This document shows positions 25,654 through 34,303 of a stretch of 64,000 bases of DNA, in pieces. Numbering within the stretch: the first letter of the stretch is position 1; every line of letters begins with the position of its first letter. Location of the stretch: contig NZ_LGDG01000145.1 in the NCBI RefSeq assembly GCF_001279775.1, positions 1-64,000 on the forward strand, in the 5' to 3' direction. The notes below the pieces were generated by a model. That model worked only from the letters and a program-made list of their open reading frames with translations. It made no database searches and was not told the origin of the DNA. Position numbers and translations under genes: made by a program. This DNA comes from Streptomyces sp. MMG1533 (GTDB taxonomy: Bacteria; Actinomycetota; Actinomycetes; Streptomycetales; Streptomycetaceae).

Positions 25654-27249
25654 TCACGCCGCCTCCCGGTAGACAGCCGCCTCCTCCAGGTCCAGCCTGC
25701 GCAGCAGCGTCCGCAGCATCTCGTCGTCGATGTAGCGGCCGTCGCGCAGTCTGACGAAGATCTCACGCTCGGCGCTGATCATCTCCCGGGACAGGCGGCG
25801 GTAGGTGTCGTCGACACTTTCGCCGGTGAGGGGGTTGACCTGGCCGAGGCGTTCCCAGACGGCGTTGCGGCGACGCTCCAGGACCTGACGCAGGCGGTCG
25901 GCCAGCGGCGCCGGGAGGGCGTTGCGCTCGTCGGAGAGGAGTTCGTCCAGGCGTCGCTCGGCGGCCCGGGAGGCCTGCGCCTGGGCGTTGGCCTCCGCCA
26001 GCGTCTCGGCCTGCGGGTCCCGGCCGGGAAGCTTCAGCACGCGGATCAGCGGAGGCAGGCTCAGGCCCTGCAGGACCAGGGTTCCGATGACCGTGGTGAA
26101 GGTCAGGAACAGGATGAGGTTGCGCTCGGGGAACGGCTCACCGCCGTGCATGGTCAGCGGGATCGAGAAGGCGATGGCCAGCGAGACCACGCCCCTCATC
26201 CCCGCCCAGGCGATGACGAAGGGCCCCTTCCAGGTGGGATCGTCCTCGCGTTCCCGGATCCGCGCCGACAGCAGGCGCGGCAGGAAGGTGGCCGGGTACA
26301 CCCACACGAACCGGGACACGACCACGACCAGGAAGACGGCGACCGCGTACAGGGCGGCGCGCCCGCCCTCGTACTCCCCGAGGCCCTTGAGGATCAGAGG
26401 CAGCTGCAGTCCGATCAGGGCGAAGACCGCCGACTCCAGGACGAACGCGACCATCTTCCACACCGCCTCCTCCTGGAGGCGGGTCGCGAAGTCGACCTCC
26501 CACGCGCGGTGTCCGAGGTAGAGCGCGACGGTGACGACGGCGAGGACACCGGAGGCGTGCACCTGTTCGGCGGTCGCGTAGGCGACGAACGGGATCAGCA
26601 GGGAGAGCGTGTTCTGCAGCAGCGCCTCCTTGAGGTGGGTGCGCAGCCAGTGGAGCGGCACCATGAGCACCAGCCCGAAGCCGACGCCGCCGACCGCGGC
26701 GAGCAGGAACTCGCCGATCCCGCCGGCCCAGGTGGCACCCTCGCCGACCGCCGCAGCCAGGGCCACCCGGTAGGCGGTGATCGCGGTGGCGTCGTTCACC
26801 AGGGACTCGCCCTGGAGGATCGTGGTGACCCGGGAGGGCAGCCCGACCCGGCGCGCGACCGCCGTGGCCGCGACCGCGTCCGGCGGCGCCACCACCGCCC
26901 CCAGCACCAGCGCCGCGGTCAGCGGCAGGTCCGGCACGATCAGGTAGGCGGCCCAGCCCACGGCGAAGGTCGCGAAGAGGACGTACCCGACCGACAGCAG
27001 AGCCACGGGGCGCAGCTGTGCGCGCAGATCGAGGTACGAGCTGTCGGTGGCCGCCGTGTACAGCAGCGGGGGCAGGACGAGCGGCAGGACGATGTGCGGG
27101 TCGAGGGTGTACTCCGGGACTCCCGGGACGTACGAGATCGCGAGCCCTGCGGCGACCAGCAGCAGCGGCGCCGGCACGGGGGTCCGCCGCGCGGCCGCGG
27201 CGATCATCGCGCTGCCCGCCACCAGCAACAGCAGGGGCATCACGTCCAT
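25654..27249 (-). CDS. Na+/H+ antiporter (CPA1 family)
   Basis: 531 residues from the ATG at 27249 (MDVMPLLLLVAGSAMI); upstream in-frame sequence belongs to the divergent zinc-finger region. About 12 membrane segments span residues 1-400. The ion-path motif GAVVAPPDAVAATAVARRVG and GESLVNDATAITAYRVAL are typical of CPA1 NhaP-type exchangers. A C-terminal cytosolic domain of ~130 residues, helical and charged (NPLTGESVDDTYRRLSREM), is probably regulatory. It extrudes Na+ in exchange for protons at the plasma membrane. Confidence 0.92.
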   Translation of the reverse strand: MDVMPLLLLVAGSAMIAAAARRTPVPAPLLLVAAGLAISYVPGVPEYTLDPHIVLPLVLPPLLYTAATDSSYLDLRAQLRPVALLSVGYVLFATFAVGWAAYLIVPDLPLTAALVLGAVVAPPDAVAATAVARRVGLPSRVTTILQGESLVNDATAITAYRVALAAAVGEGATWAGGIGEFLLAAVGGVGFGLVLMVPLHWLRTHLKEALLQNTLSLLIPFVAYATAEQVHASGVLAVVTVALYLGHRAWEVDFATRLQEEAVWKMVAFVLESAVFALIGLQLPLILKGLGEYEGGRAALYAVAVFLVVVVSRFVWVYPATFLPRLLSARIREREDDPTWKGPFVIAWAGMRGVVSLAIAFSIPLTMHGGEPFPERNLILFLTFTTVIGTLVLQGLSLPPLIRVLKLPGRDPQAETLAEANAQAQASRAAERRLDELLSDERNALPAPLADRLRQVLERRRNAVWERLGQVNPLTGESVDDTYRRLSREMISAEREIFVRLRDGRYIDDEMLRTLLRRLDLEEAAVYREAA

Positions 27250-27336
27250 GGTCCTCGCCCACCCTCGTTCATCGCCGTTCGCCCGCCCCTCGGTTTTTCG
27301 CGCGGTCGTCCGCACACCCGTCGTAACCTGGCAATC

Positions 27337-27597
27337 ATGAAACAGTGCACGCATGCCGACGCGCTGCCGCACCCGGAACCCGGGCCGCTGAGCGACACCT
27401 GCCCGGAGTGTCTGGCGACCGGCACGCACCCGGTACAGCTGCGGCTGTGCCTGACCTGCGGCCACGTCGGCTGCTGCGACTCCTCTCCGGGACGGCACGC
27501 GACGGAGCACTACAAGGACTCCGGACATCCGATCATGCGGACGTTCGAGCCCGGTGAGGCGTGGCGCTGGTGCTTCGTCGACCACGTCCTCGTATGA
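27337..27597 (+). CDS. UBP-type zinc-finger protein
   Basis: 86 residues with zinc ligands in CTHADALPHPEP, CPECLATGTHP, CLTCGHVGCCDSSPGRHATEH and DSGHPIM, the pattern of zf-UBP domains that bind ubiquitin C-termini in eukaryotes. Small stand-alone versions beside Na+/H+ antiporter genes are common in actinobacteria. The role here is unknown; a regulatory link to the divergent antiporter gene (87 bp away) is possible. Confidence 0.88.
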   Translation: MKQCTHADALPHPEPGPLSDTCPECLATGTHPVQLRLCLTCGHVGCCDSSPGRHATEHYKDSGHPIMRTFEPGEAWRWCFVDHVLV

Positions 27598-27611
27598 CCC
27601 CCGATCCGGAC

Positions 27612-27637
27612 GGTTCGACCGTCTGACGTCTGGGTAC
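27612..27637 (+). promoter_or_regulatory. Candidate SigB/SigH-type promoter
   Basis: GGTTCG (27612-27617), 14-bp spacer, GGGTAC (27632-27637), close to the GTTT-N14-17-GGGTAT pattern used by SigB-group sigma factors. It lies about 210 bp before the anti-sigma gene and could be an autoregulatory promoter. Spacing to a start site is unverified. Confidence 0.45.
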
Positions 27638-27847
27638 GTCAACCCGGCGCGCGCTCTTCCCAATTGGGTTCGCGAACCCCCTAGCCACGGAGCGTGTTCG
27701 CATGTTTACTATGAGTGACAGCAAGGGGTTGGGGTCCCGGGGACAGGAAAGTTGATAGCGCGGTAGCGTCACCGCAGAACCACGTATCGCGTTACCCCGG
27801 GGGGCGACCCTCGGCCCCGAAAAGCTTGTACCACCTTGGAGGTGAGG

Positions 27848-28261
27848 GTGTCCCAGATCGCAGGCGAGCCCGCGACCCAGGACTTCGTGGAAGTCCGGCT
27901 GCCGGCTGCGGGTGCCTACCTGTCGGTGCTGCGTACGGCCACGGCCGGCCTCGCGGCCCGTTTGGACTTCACCCTCGACGAGATCGAGGATCTGCGCATC
28001 GCGGTGGACGAGGCCTGCGCGATTCTGCTGCAGCAGGCCGTGCCCGGCTCCGTACTCAGTTGCGTCTTCCGGCTCGTCGACGACTCGCTGGAAGTCACCG
28101 TCTCGGCGCCGACCACGGACGGTCACGCCCCCTCACGCGACACGTTCGCCTGGACCGTGCTGTCGGCCCTCGCGGGCAAGGTCTCGTCGGCCGTCGACGA
28201 GGACAAGACCGTTTCGATCAGCCTCTACAAACAGCGCGGCGCGGGACCCGGGCCGGCGTGA
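27848..28261 (+). CDS. ushX: Anti-sigma factor (RsbW-type kinase) of SigH
   Basis: 137 residues from GTG 27848 after GGAGGTGA; in-frame TTG 27836 and GTG 27842 are alternatives. HATPase_c anti-sigma fold: N-box IEDLRIAVDEACAILLQQ, with a degenerate G-box near the C-terminus (DTFAWTVLSALAGKV). In S. coelicolor the same gene pair encodes the SigH antagonist UshX/PrsH. Its stop overlaps the sigma gene start (GTGA), so the two are translationally coupled. Confidence 0.85.
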   Translation: MSQIAGEPATQDFVEVRLPAAGAYLSVLRTATAGLAARLDFTLDEIEDLRIAVDEACAILLQQAVPGSVLSCVFRLVDDSLEVTVSAPTTDGHAPSRDTFAWTVLSALAGKVSSAVDEDKTVSISLYKQRGAGPGPA

Positions 28262-29367
28262 GGGACGGGGACGGGCCGGTGCGGGACGAAGAGCGCGGCA
28301 CACGGGAGCTGCCGGCCGCCGAAGGCACGGGCGGCCCGAGCACGTCCCGACGCATGACGGACGGCATCGACGGCATCCCCGAGCAGGCCCGGCCGCACCC
28401 GGAGGACGACTCCTCGGAGACCGACTTCCGGGGCGACGGGCAGGGTGATCGGGAAGGTGCCGTACAGAGCACGCCTCTGGACGGACGGATCGGGGTGTCC
28501 CCTGTCCGAGCGCAGGCGAGGGCTCGGGGAAGGGCTACGGGCGGGACGATGAGCGAGCACGAGCGAGACGACGAGAAGGCCGCGCAGCGCGTGCAGGCCA
28601 CGCGGCACGACCATCAGGACCGCAGCGGGGCGCGTGCCTTGTTCCTGGAGCTGCGCACCCTGAAGGACGGCAGCCCGGAGTACGCGGAGCTGCGCAACCA
28701 GCTGGTCCGTATGCATCTGCCGCTCGTCGAGCACCTCGCGCGCCGCTTCCGCAACCGCGGTGAGCCGCTGGACGACCTCACCCAGGTCGCCACCATCGGC
28801 CTGATCAAGTCGGTCGACCGCTTCGACCCGGACCGCGGGGTGGAGTTCTCGACATACGCGACCCCGACGGTCGTCGGCGAGATCAAGCGGCACTTCCGCG
28901 ACAAGGGCTGGGCGGTGCGCGTGCCGCGCAGGCTCCAGGAGCTGCGGCTGGCGCTGACCACGGCCACGGCCGAGCTGTCCCAGCAGCACGGCCGCTCCCC
29001 GACGGTGCACGAGCTGGCCGAGAAGCTGGCCATCTCGGAGGAGGAGGTCCTGGAGGGCCTGGAGTCCGCCAACGCGTACTCCACGCTGTCCCTGGACGTC
29101 CCCGACACCGACGACGAGTCCCCGGCGGTCGCGGACACCCTGGGCGCGGAGGACGAGGCGCTGGAGGGCGTCGAGTACCGGGAGTCGCTCAAGCCGTTGC
29201 TGGAGGACCTGCCCCCGCGCGAGAAGCGGATCCTGTTGCTGCGTTTCTTCGGCAACATGACCCAGTCGCAGATCGCGCAGGAGGTCGGCATCTCCCAGAT
29301 GCACGTGTCCCGGCTGCTGGCCCGGACCCTGGCACAGCTGCGCGAGAAGCTGCTGGTGGAGGAGTAA
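28258..29367 (+). CDS. sigH: SigB-group stress sigma factor SigH
   Basis: 369 residues from GTG 28258; an internal ATG at 28549 (MSEHERDDEK) would give 273. Sigma regions 2 (MHLPLVEHLARRF, LTQVATIGLIKSVDRFDPDRG, STYATPTVVGEIKRHFRD), 3 (HELAEKLAISEEEV) and 4 (LPPREKRILLLRFFGNMTQS, EVGISQMHVSRLLARTLAQL) are complete. A ~110-residue acidic, disordered N-terminal extension precedes them. The frame stays open upstream through the whole anti-sigma gene to 27715. In S. coelicolor SigH controls osmotic stress and septation and is made as several N-terminal variants. Confidence 0.93.
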   Translation: MRDGDGPVRDEERGTRELPAAEGTGGPSTSRRMTDGIDGIPEQARPHPEDDSSETDFRGDGQGDREGAVQSTPLDGRIGVSPVRAQARARGRATGGTMSEHERDDEKAAQRVQATRHDHQDRSGARALFLELRTLKDGSPEYAELRNQLVRMHLPLVEHLARRFRNRGEPLDDLTQVATIGLIKSVDRFDPDRGVEFSTYATPTVVGEIKRHFRDKGWAVRVPRRLQELRLALTTATAELSQQHGRSPTVHELAEKLAISEEEVLEGLESANAYSTLSLDVPDTDDESPAVADTLGAEDEALEGVEYRESLKPLLEDLPPREKRILLLRFFGNMTQSQIAQEVGISQMHVSRLLARTLAQLREKLLVEE

Positions 29368-29413
29368 CACCTCAGGAGTAACACCTCAGGAGCAACGCCT
29401 CAGGAGTAACGCC
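29360..29413. repeat. 14-bp tandem repeat, 4 copies, starting in the sigH stop
   Basis: Unit GGAGTAACACCTCA, beginning with the last sense codon and TAA stop of sigH and repeated at ~29374, 29388 and 29402 with C/G changes. Each copy carries a TAA or near-TAA, so it preserves termination. Confidence 0.85.
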
Positions 29414-29434
29414 TGCGGCAGTTGCTCGCGGCAG

Positions 29435-29890
29435 TTACTTCTGTACGTTGCCGGGCCCCCGGATCCCGAGGGCCCGGGTCGTCTCCGCATTGACGAGCAG
29501 GACCAGCGCGGTCAGGGCCACGACCGCCAGCGCAATCCCCGCCGGAATCGCCACGCTGTCGGCCTGGAGCAGGTTGTAGGCCACCGGCAGCGCCATGATC
29601 TGCGTGATGACGGCCGGCCCCCGGCTCCAGCTGCGCCGGGCGAGCAGCCCGCGCGCGGCGAGCAGCGGCAACAGCGCGAGCACCATCAGGGTGATGCCCC
29701 CGGTGACGGCCGACCGACGGTCGTCCGGGTCGCCCGCGAGGCCCTCGACCAGCATCCAGACGCCGCCGGCCACCAGGGCGAGCCCCTCCAGTGCGGCCAG
29801 CGCAGCCGCGGCGGTCAGCCGGCCGGGACGGGGCTCCGCCTCTCGGGCGGCTTCCGAGGCTTCGGGGGTGGGGGTCTGCTCAGCGCTCAC
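29435..29890 (-). CDS. Small integral membrane protein
   Basis: 151 residues. A ~20-residue charged N-terminus is followed by four hydrophobic segments (near residues 27-48, 63-82, 93-113 and 115-135). No catalytic motif is visible. It is convergent with sigH. Uncharacterised membrane protein of a type common in actinobacteria. Confidence 0.82.
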   Translation of the reverse strand: MSAEQTPTPEASEAAREAEPRPGRLTAAAALAALEGLALVAGGVWMLVEGLAGDPDDRRSAVTGGITLMVLALLPLLAARGLLARRSWSRGPAVITQIMALPVAYNLLQADSVAIPAGIALAVVALTALVLLVNAETTRALGIRGPGNVQK

Positions 29891-30006
29891 CCCTGAAGGT
29901 TAGCCCTCGGCCGATACGCCCCCGTGGCGAGGTTCACGCCCGGAAGTCTTACTTGATCCCTACCTCGCCCTGTGCCCGGTACCACCCAGTAGGTACGCTG
30001 CAACTC

Positions 30007-30975
30007 ATGCGTGCACTTCTCGTGGTCAATCCGGCGGCAACCACCACAAGCGCACGTACGCGCGATGTCCTGATCCACGCGCTCGCGAGCGAGATGAAGC
30101 TGGAAGCGGTCACCACCGAGTACCGCGGCCACGCGCGCGACCTGGGCCGGCAGGCGGCGGAGAGCGCGGACGTCGACCTCGTCGTGGCCCTCGGCGGCGA
30201 CGGCACGGTCAACGAGGTGGTCAACGGCCTCCTGCACGCCGGCCCCGACCCGGAGCGCCTGCCCGGCCTCGCGGTGGTCCCCGGCGGCTCGACGAACGTC
30301 TTCGCCCGCGCCCTGGGGCTGCCCAATGACGCCGTGGAGGCCACCGGCGCCCTCCTCGACGCCCTGCGCGAGGGCAGCGAACGCAAGGTGGGCCTGGGCC
30401 TGACCTCGGGCACCCCCGGTTCGGACGACGAGGCCGTGCCGTCCCGCTGGTTCACCTTCAACGCGGGCCTCGGCTTCGACGCCGGCGTGGTCGGGCGAGT
30501 CGAACAGCAGCGCGAGCGGGGCAGAAAATCCACCCACGCGCTCTACGTACGCCAGGCAATGCGCCAGTTCTTCGGCGAGGCACACCGCCGGCACGGGACG
30601 ATCACGCTGGAGCGGCCGGACGCGGAGCCGGTGACCGATCTGGTGCTGTCCATAGTCTCGAACACCTCTCCGTGGACCTTCCTGGGCAATCACCCGATGT
30701 ACGCATCACCTAAGGCCTCGTTCGATAAAGGCCTCGACGTACTCGGTCTCAGCCGCATGACGACGACCGCGGTTGCCCGGTATGGCACCCAGTTGCTCAC
30801 TTCGTCCCCCGAGCGTGGACCGCATGGCAAGCACGCGGTCTCCTTGCACGACCTGGACCAGTTCACCTTGCATTCGAAGGTGCCACTCCCCCTCCAGATG
30901 GACGGCGACCACCTCGGACTGCGTACGAGCGTGACGTTCACAGGCGTTCGCCGTGCACTGCGTGTGATTGTGTGA
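30007..30975 (+). CDS. Diacylglycerol/lipid kinase family protein
   Basis: 322 residues. DAGK catalytic domain: start VVNPAATTTSART, nucleotide loop VVALGGDGTVNEVVNGLL, then VVPGGSTNVFARALGLP, with the C-terminal beta-sandwich (ILTERP-like VTDLVLSIVSNTSPWT, HLGLRTSVTFTG). It phosphorylates diacylglycerol or a related lipid with ATP at the membrane surface. Monocistronic. Start ATG is 30007. Confidence 0.9.
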   Translation: MRALLVVNPAATTTSARTRDVLIHALASEMKLEAVTTEYRGHARDLGRQAAESADVDLVVALGGDGTVNEVVNGLLHAGPDPERLPGLAVVPGGSTNVFARALGLPNDAVEATGALLDALREGSERKVGLGLTSGTPGSDDEAVPSRWFTFNAGLGFDAGVVGRVEQQRERGRKSTHALYVRQAMRQFFGEAHRRHGTITLERPDAEPVTDLVLSIVSNTSPWTFLGNHPMYASPKASFDKGLDVLGLSRMTTTAVARYGTQLLTSSPERGPHGKHAVSLHDLDQFTLHSKVPLPLQMDGDHLGLRTSVTFTGVRRALRVIV

Positions 30976-31294
30976 GCAGAAGGGGCTAAAGTCCTTTCAC
31001 TCGAACGTTTAGACCAGGGTCCACCCCATGGAAGTACGGCTGTGACCTAGTCGACACCGAGGAATCAAAAAAAACTTTCCAGAAGGGGTTGTATCCGCCG
31101 CTGAGGTTTGCGAGTCTCTACGTGGCGATCGAGACGGCCCGCAAGACCGGCCTCAGCAGATCACCGGAACCCCTCTTCAAACCACAGGACCACACCAGGG
31201 AACCTGGCAGTCGGCCCTTCACTTGTTGAGGGATTCGTGAAAGCGTTCACATTCACAAGCAACCTGCATGTAATACCAAGGAGAGGTAGCAGCC
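30976..31294. other. wblE promoter and leader
   Basis: 320-bp noncoding stretch before wblE, with an A8 tract (31067-31074) and otherwise mixed composition. It contains GGAAT (31061) with GTT only at 22-bp spacing, too far for a SigR promoter. A half-dre-like TTAGACCAG lies near 31008. Promoter elements are present but I cannot assign them firmly. Confidence 0.4.
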
Positions 31295-31552
31295 ATGGAC
31301 TGGCGTCACAACGCCGTTTGCCGCGAGGAAGACCCCGAGCTCTTCTTCCCCATCGGCAACACCGGTCCTGCGCTGCTGCAGATCGAGGAAGCCAAGGCCG
31401 TCTGCCGTCGCTGCCCCGTTATGGATCAGTGCCTGCAGTGGGCGCTCGAGTCCGGCCAGGACTCCGGCGTCTGGGGTGGTCTCAGCGAGGACGAGCGCCG
31501 CGCCATGAAGCGCCGCGCCGCCCGCAACCGGGCCCGTCAGGCTTCCGCCTGA
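31295..31552 (+). CDS. wblE: WhiB-like iron-sulfur regulator
   Basis: 85 residues. Four cluster cysteines at 9, 37, 40 and 46 (C-x27-C-x2-C-x5-C), then the GVWGG turn at 58-62 and a basic C-terminus KRRAARNRAR. It binds a [4Fe-4S] cluster and region 4 of the principal sigma factor. Sequence and position match WblE. A strong terminator follows. ATG 31295 comes after AAGGAGAGG. Confidence 0.93.
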   Translation: MDWRHNAVCREEDPELFFPIGNTGPALLQIEEAKAVCRRCPVMDQCLQWALESGQDSGVWGGLSEDERRAMKRRAARNRARQASA

Positions 31553-31672
31553 CACACCCGCCCCGCGAACAGCCTGAGCTTGGCGGCGCGTACAGCGAGT
31601 ACGCATCTCCCGCCCCCGAGCCGCAGCGCGCAGTACCCCCGATGCGCAGCAAATGCTGGCAACGAGCATGTT

Positions 31673-31706
31673 GAGCCCCGGACCCTGAACGGTCCGGGGC
31701 TCTTTG
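31673..31706 (+). terminator. Terminator of wblE
   Basis: Perfect 12-bp stem GAGCCCCGGACC / GGTCCGGGGCTC with a 6-nt loop (CTGAAC) and a short T run. It lies 120 bp after the wblE stop and 40 bp before the convergent histidine kinase gene's end. Confidence 0.88.
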
Positions 31707-31745
31707 CTGTTCAGGAGACGTGTCCGGCCCGCTCCATGGGGCGCC

Positions 31746-33221
31746 CTACTTGTGCGCCCGCACCGGAATGTCCAGGATCACCTGGGTTCCCCGCTCCGGT
31801 GCCCGGACCATGTCGAACGTGCCGCCCAACTCGCCCTCCACCAGCGTCCGTACGATCTGCAGGCCGAGGTTGCCGGCGGTGTGCGGGTCGAAGCCTTCGG
31901 GGAGGCCGACGCCGTCGTCCTGGACGGTGACGAGGAGACGGGACTCCTTGGTGGTGCCGCCGCGGACCGCGGAGACCTCGACGGTGCCGGTGTCGCCTTC
32001 GCGGAAGCCGTGTTCCAGGGCGTTCTGGAGGATCTCGGTCAGGACCATCGACAGAGGGGTGGCGACCTCCGCGTCCAGGATGCCGAAGCGGCCGGTGCGC
32101 CGACCGGCTACCTTGCCCGGCGAGATCTCGGCGACCATCGCGAGGACGCGGTCGGCGATCTCGTCGAACTCCACCCGCTCGTCCAGGTTCTGGGACAGCG
32201 TCTCGTGCACGATCGCGATCGACCCGACCCGCCGTACGGCCTCTTCGAGCGCCTCACGACCTCTTTCGGAGTCGATGCGCCGGGCCTGGAGCCTCAGCAG
32301 TGCCGCCACCGTCTGGAGGTTGTTCTTGACGCGGTGGTGGATCTCCCGGATCGTCGCGTCCTTGGTGATCAACTCGCGCTCGCGGCGGCGCAGTTCGGTG
32401 ACGTCGCGAAGCAGGACCAGCGAACCGATCCGGGTGCCCTTGGGCTTGAGCGGGATCGCCCGGAACTGGATCACACCGTCGCGGGCCTCGATCTCGAACT
32501 CGCGCGGCGCCCACCCGCTGGCGACCTTGGCGAGCGCCTCGTCCACCGGCCCGTGGGTCGGAGCGAGTTCGGCGGTGGTCTTGCCGAGGTGGTGGCCGAC
32601 GAGGTCGGAGGCGAGGCCCATGCGGTGGTAGGCGGACAGCGCGTTCGGCGAGGCGTACTGGACGACGCCGTCCGCGTCGAGGCGGATCAGGCCGTCGCCG
32701 ACGCGGGGCGAGGCGTCCATGTCGACCTGCTGGTTCGCGAACGGGAAGGCGCCGGCCGCGATCATCTGCGCGAGGTCCGAGGCGCTCTGGAGGTACGTCA
32801 GCTCCAGGCGGCTCGGGGTGCGCACGGTGAGGAGGTTGGTGTTGCGCGCGATGATCCCTAGGACGCGTCCCTCCCGTCGCACGGGAATCGACTCGACGCG
32901 GACCGGGACCTCCTCGCGCCACTCGGGGTCGCCCTCGCGCACGATCCGTCCCTCGTCGTGGGCGGCGTCCAGCAGGGGGCGGCGGCCGCGGGGGACGAGG
33001 TGGCCGACCATGTCGTCCTGGTACGAGGTGGGGCCGGTGTTGGGCCGCATCTGGGCGACGGAGACATAGCGGGTGCCGTCGCGGGTGGGGACCCACAGCA
33101 CGAGGTCGGCGAAGGAGAGGTCGGAGAGCAGCTGCCACTCCGAGACCAGCAGGTGGAGCCACTCGAGGTCGGAGTCGTCGAGGGCCGTGTGCTGGCGTAC
33201 GAGTTCGTTCATGGAGGGCAC
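31746..33221 (-). CDS. PdtaS-type sensor histidine kinase
   Basis: 491 residues from GTG 33221 (MPSMNELVRQHTAL, which aligns from residue 1 with mycobacterial PdtaS as I recall it); ATG 33212 is an alternative. Order: GAF-like kinase N domain (1-150; LLSDLSFADLVLWVPTRDG), PAS (170-285; GDGLIRLDADGVVQYASPNA), HisKA_2 H-box IREIHHRVKNNLQTVAALLR at ~300, then HATPase_c (LTEILQNALEHGF, VQDDGVGLPEGF, GNLGLQIVRTLV). It is soluble, with no membrane segments. PdtaS pairs with an antitermination response regulator (PdtaR) not present in the window. Confidence 0.9.
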   Translation of the reverse strand: MPSMNELVRQHTALDDSDLEWLHLLVSEWQLLSDLSFADLVLWVPTRDGTRYVSVAQMRPNTGPTSYQDDMVGHLVPRGRRPLLDAAHDEGRIVREGDPEWREEVPVRVESIPVRREGRVLGIIARNTNLLTVRTPSRLELTYLQSASDLAQMIAAGAFPFANQQVDMDASPRVGDGLIRLDADGVVQYASPNALSAYHRMGLASDLVGHHLGKTTAELAPTHGPVDEALAKVASGWAPREFEIEARDGVIQFRAIPLKPKGTRIGSLVLLRDVTELRRRERELITKDATIREIHHRVKNNLQTVAALLRLQARRIDSERGREALEEAVRRVGSIAIVHETLSQNLDERVEFDEIADRVLAMVAEISPGKVAGRRTGRFGILDAEVATPLSMVLTEILQNALEHGFREGDTGTVEVSAVRGGTTKESRLLVTVQDDGVGLPEGFDPHTAGNLGLQIVRTLVEGELGGTFDMVRAPERGTQVILDIPVRAHK

Positions 33222-33596
33222 GTGTGCGAGCGTACCCGGGCATTTGGACCGGCCCGAAAAACACCCGCGGGCCGCGGCGCCTGAGAGGGACCCTCAACCC
33301 TCCCGGCACCGCAGCCCGGAGCAATATCGACCGTGGGGTGTGCGGTCCCAGTCGGCCGAAGGATGAGGACCCGGGGCAGTCAGGGCAGAGAGCTCCGGTT
33401 CCTCGGTCCGCCTTCCTGTGCGGGGAAGACGGAAGCGTGTTCATTTTTACTTGTCTCCACGCATTGTGGACTAGACCACTACGTGTGTCCATGCGTTGAA
33501 GCGTGTTTGTTGTTGGGACTTTCCCACCGGAGTCGCTGCGGTGTTCGCGCTAGTAGGACGTCCTGGCAACCATCACGCAGCCTAACCCGTGTGGGT
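33222..33596. other. Intergenic region upstream of the histidine kinase
   Basis: 375 bp between the kinase start and the TetR stop, lower in GC than the genes around it. It contains a DasR-type operator (33465-33480) and, on the minus strand about 20 bp beyond it, a TAAAAAT that could be a -10 box. The remainder has short dyads only. Confidence 0.5.
33465..33480. promoter_or_regulatory. dre-like DasR operator upstream of the histidine kinase
   Basis: TGTGGACTAGACCACT. Its 13-bp core GTGGACTAGACCA is identical to the site before dasR in this window and near the published dre pattern (TGGTCTAGACCA). It lies 244 bp upstream of the kinase start on the kinase side of the gap. Confidence 0.65.
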
Positions 33597-34238
33597 TCAT
33601 GTGCGGGGCCAGATGGCCATGACAATTCCCGCGAGCGCCTCCAACTCCCCCCGGCTCGCGCCGTCGCGCGCCTGTTGGGACATGCCCTGGAAGACGGCGG
33701 CCGCATGACGCGCGAGGGCGGCGGCATCGACCTCCCGGGGCAGCTCGCCGTCCGCGATGTCCGCCCTGATGCGACCCTCCATGGCGGCGATGTTCGCGTT
33801 GCGCTGCCGCCGCAGGGCGTCCTCCACCTCGGGCGTCGTGCAGTTGGTGGCCGCATGGATCACCAGGCAGCCGTACGGATGGGCGGGATCGGTGAACTCC
33901 GCCGCGGCCTCGCGCAGCATCCGCTCGACCGCGGCGCGCGCGGTCGGCTCCTCCTCCAGGGCGCGTTGCGCGAAGGAGCCGTACTTCCCGCCGTACACGC
34001 GGACGACTTCGTCGAACAGTGACCGCTTGTCGCCGAAGGCCGCGTACAGGCTCGGGGCGCCGATGCCCATGGTCCGCGTGAGGTCGGAGACCGAGGTCGC
34101 CTCGTAACCGTGCTCCCAGAAGGCCATGACGGCCCTCTCCAAGGCGGTCGCGCGGTCGAAGGAGCGGGGGCGGCCGCGCGGCCTGGACGCCGGCCCGGAC
34201 TTCGTCTGGGTGTCCTCGGTGCTCACCATGGGGTGCAT
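33597..34238 (-). CDS. TetR-family regulator of the SDR gene
   Basis: 213 residues. After a Pro/Ser-rich lead (RPRGRPRSFDR), the HTH reads ALERAVMAFWEHGYEATSVS and TMGIGAPSLYAAFGDKRSLF. A ligand domain of the TetR_C type (YGCLVIHAATNCTTPEVEDA) follows, with a cysteine pair region seen in electrophile sensors. It is divergent from an SDR gene with two palindromes between them. Confidence 0.9.
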   Translation of the reverse strand: MHPMVSTEDTQTKSGPASRPRGRPRSFDRATALERAVMAFWEHGYEATSVSDLTRTMGIGAPSLYAAFGDKRSLFDEVVRVYGGKYGSFAQRALEEEPTARAAVERMLREAAAEFTDPAHPYGCLVIHAATNCTTPEVEDALRRQRNANIAAMEGRIRADIADGELPREVDAAALARHAAAVFQGMSQQARDGASRGELEALAGIVMAIWPRT

Positions 34239-34242
34239 TCTA

Positions 34243-34303
34243 TAGCGGGTGCTAGAGAAATGTCGGCGGGATGTTGTACGGTTTTTCTGTAGCGACCGCT
34301 AGA
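34243..34303. promoter_or_regulatory. Two operator sites of the TetR/SDR divergon
   Basis: TAGCGGGTGCTAGA (34243-34256) and TAGCGACCGCTAGA (34290-34303) share the dyad TAGCG-N2-CGCTA (the first copy has one mismatch). One sits at each divergent start. Repression of both genes by the TetR protein is inferred. Confidence 0.7.

Noticed and set aside
23860..27597. Very long plus-strand open frame (1245 codons) opposite the TIR and antiporter genes
   Set aside because: Low-complexity Arg/Gly/Asp-rich translation without domains; it is the mirror of two well-supported minus-strand genes with GC-rich third positions.
31007..31022. Possible dre site before wblE
   Set aside because: Only the right half (TAGACCAG) matches; the left half is CGTT instead of TGGT.
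31061..31090. Possible SigR promoter (GGAAT) before wblE
   Set aside because: The next GTT is 22 bp away instead of 18, outside the consensus spacing.
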